Positions 63,571 through 64,000 of a stretch of DNA of 64,000 nt are shown here, one piece after another. This DNA is from Pedobacter polysacchareus (GTDB lineage: Bacteria; Bacteroidota; Bacteroidia; Sphingobacteriales; Sphingobacteriaceae). A program made the translations under genes and the position numbers. Position 1 is the first letter of the stretch. Each line of letters starts with the position of its first letter. The stretch lies in assembly GCF_019802255.1 (NCBI RefSeq), contig NZ_JAHYSS010000001.1, positions 705,333 to 769,332 of the forward strand, written 5' to 3'. Below the pieces are notes generated by a model. The model worked only from the letters and a program-made list of their open reading frames with translations, was not told the DNA's origin and did not search any database.

Positions 63571-64000
63571 CTAAATGCTTGTTTTTATAGCAGCTGCATT
63601 TTCTTTACTCAGGCTCTTGGTATGAAAAACAAAATAGGCTCCGGGCAGTGACGATAATGCTGAAATGCTGTAAAATAACAAGCTGATTGTGATCGCTACC
63701 TGCGGATCAAGTACAAAATACTTAGCGCCATACATGAATACCAGTTCTCTTGCGCCCAGACCACCAATAGTAAGTGGAAATAAAGCCAATAAAGAGGAAG
63801 CCATAAACAGCAATATATAAGGTAAGAAAGGTCCTTCAACCCGCAAAGTATACCATATAAATAAGGCACAGAGCAGCTGACAGGTTTGTCCGCCTAATGC
63901 TTTAAGGTGGATCATTAAAAACGAAGGGACATATTGCTTAAACCATAATTTCAATATCAGGTAATAGCCGGCAGTACCCAGAATGATCAGGATCCATGCC
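63571..64000 (-). CDS. UPF0104/YbhN-type membrane protein (lysylphosphatidylglycerol synthase transmembrane region-like), N-terminus cut
   Basis: About 143 codons are open to the window edge, so the N-terminal part is missing. The frame continues upstream of the TTG at 63954 with more membrane sequence (AWILIILGTAGYYLIL). Visible features are several membrane helices and the conserved stretch LFPLTIGGLGARELVFMYG, typical of the UPF0104/YbhN/aglD family related to the membrane part of MprF. Members flip or modify lipids. The neighbour that would specify its role lies outside the window. Confidence 0.8.
   Translation of the reverse strand, partial: AWILIILGTAGYYLILKLWFKQYVPSFLMIHLKALGGQTCQLLCALFIWYTLRVEGPFLPYILLFMASSLLALFPLTIGGLGARELVFMYGAKYFVLDPQVAITISLLFYSISALSSLPGAYFVFHTKSLSKENAAAIKTSI

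Overview
The window reads as a chromosome segment of a Bacteroidota bacterium, most likely of the Sphingobacteriaceae (Pedobacter-like). The reasons are type IX secretion (T9SS) cargo with gliding-motility-type C-terminal sorting domains, PorP/SprF partners, Bacteroidota promoter boxes of the form TAnnTTTG, few Shine-Dalgarno sequences, and the protein families themselves. This is a family-level inference from sequence only. I found no rRNA, tRNA, CRISPR array, insertion sequence or prophage.

Layout. 1-4.6 kb holds housekeeping and regulatory genes: an NtrC-type response regulator cut by the window edge, a small secreted protein, an Rrf2 regulator, a uroporphyrinogen-III methyltransferase and a secreted subtilisin-like protease. 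4.8-21.2 kb is a long rightward exopolysaccharide operon of the Wzx/Wzy type: PHP phosphatase, Wza, Wzc tyrosine kinase, flippase, nitroreductase, pyruvyl transferase, polymerase, four glycosyltransferases, a secreted GH99-like protein, an acyltransferase and a secreted SGNH esterase. 21.4-25.4 kb is a leftward operon (ugd, manC, Wzi-like outer-membrane protein). 25.7-29.9 kb runs rightward again with the initiating sugar-phosphate transferase and rfbB, rfbD, rfbA. Together these make precursors, assemble repeat units on undecaprenyl phosphate, flip, polymerise, export and anchor an acidic, probably rhamnose-containing and decorated polysaccharide.

29.9-30.8 kb is a gene-free, structure-rich stretch before a PAS-LuxR regulator (30.8-31.6 kb). 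31.6-34.2 kb encodes a putative DNA-binding NACHT/STAND protein with a degenerate P-loop. It is divergent from a giant 3,645-residue T9SS adhesin (34.5-45.4 kb), which is followed by a PorP/SprF protein and a PorE-like OmpA protein. A second T9SS surface protein (48.6-52.1 kb) converges on another PorP/SprF gene.

53-64 kb holds a GAF protein, a BadF/NAGK-type sugar kinase, an RND efflux operon (adaptor, pump, TolC-like channel), an M61 protease, a small beta-barrel protein and the C-terminal part of a UPF0104/YbhN-type membrane protein.

The most interesting unit is the divergent pair formed by the HTH-NACHT protein and the giant adhesin. Their 303-bp shared intergenic region carries four copies of AACAGGT, and the two outer copies sit symmetrically at the upstream element of each candidate promoter. 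A second regulatory signal, AAATACCYATTTGT, lies at nearly the same distance upstream of candidate promoters for wza and for the initiating sugar transferase.
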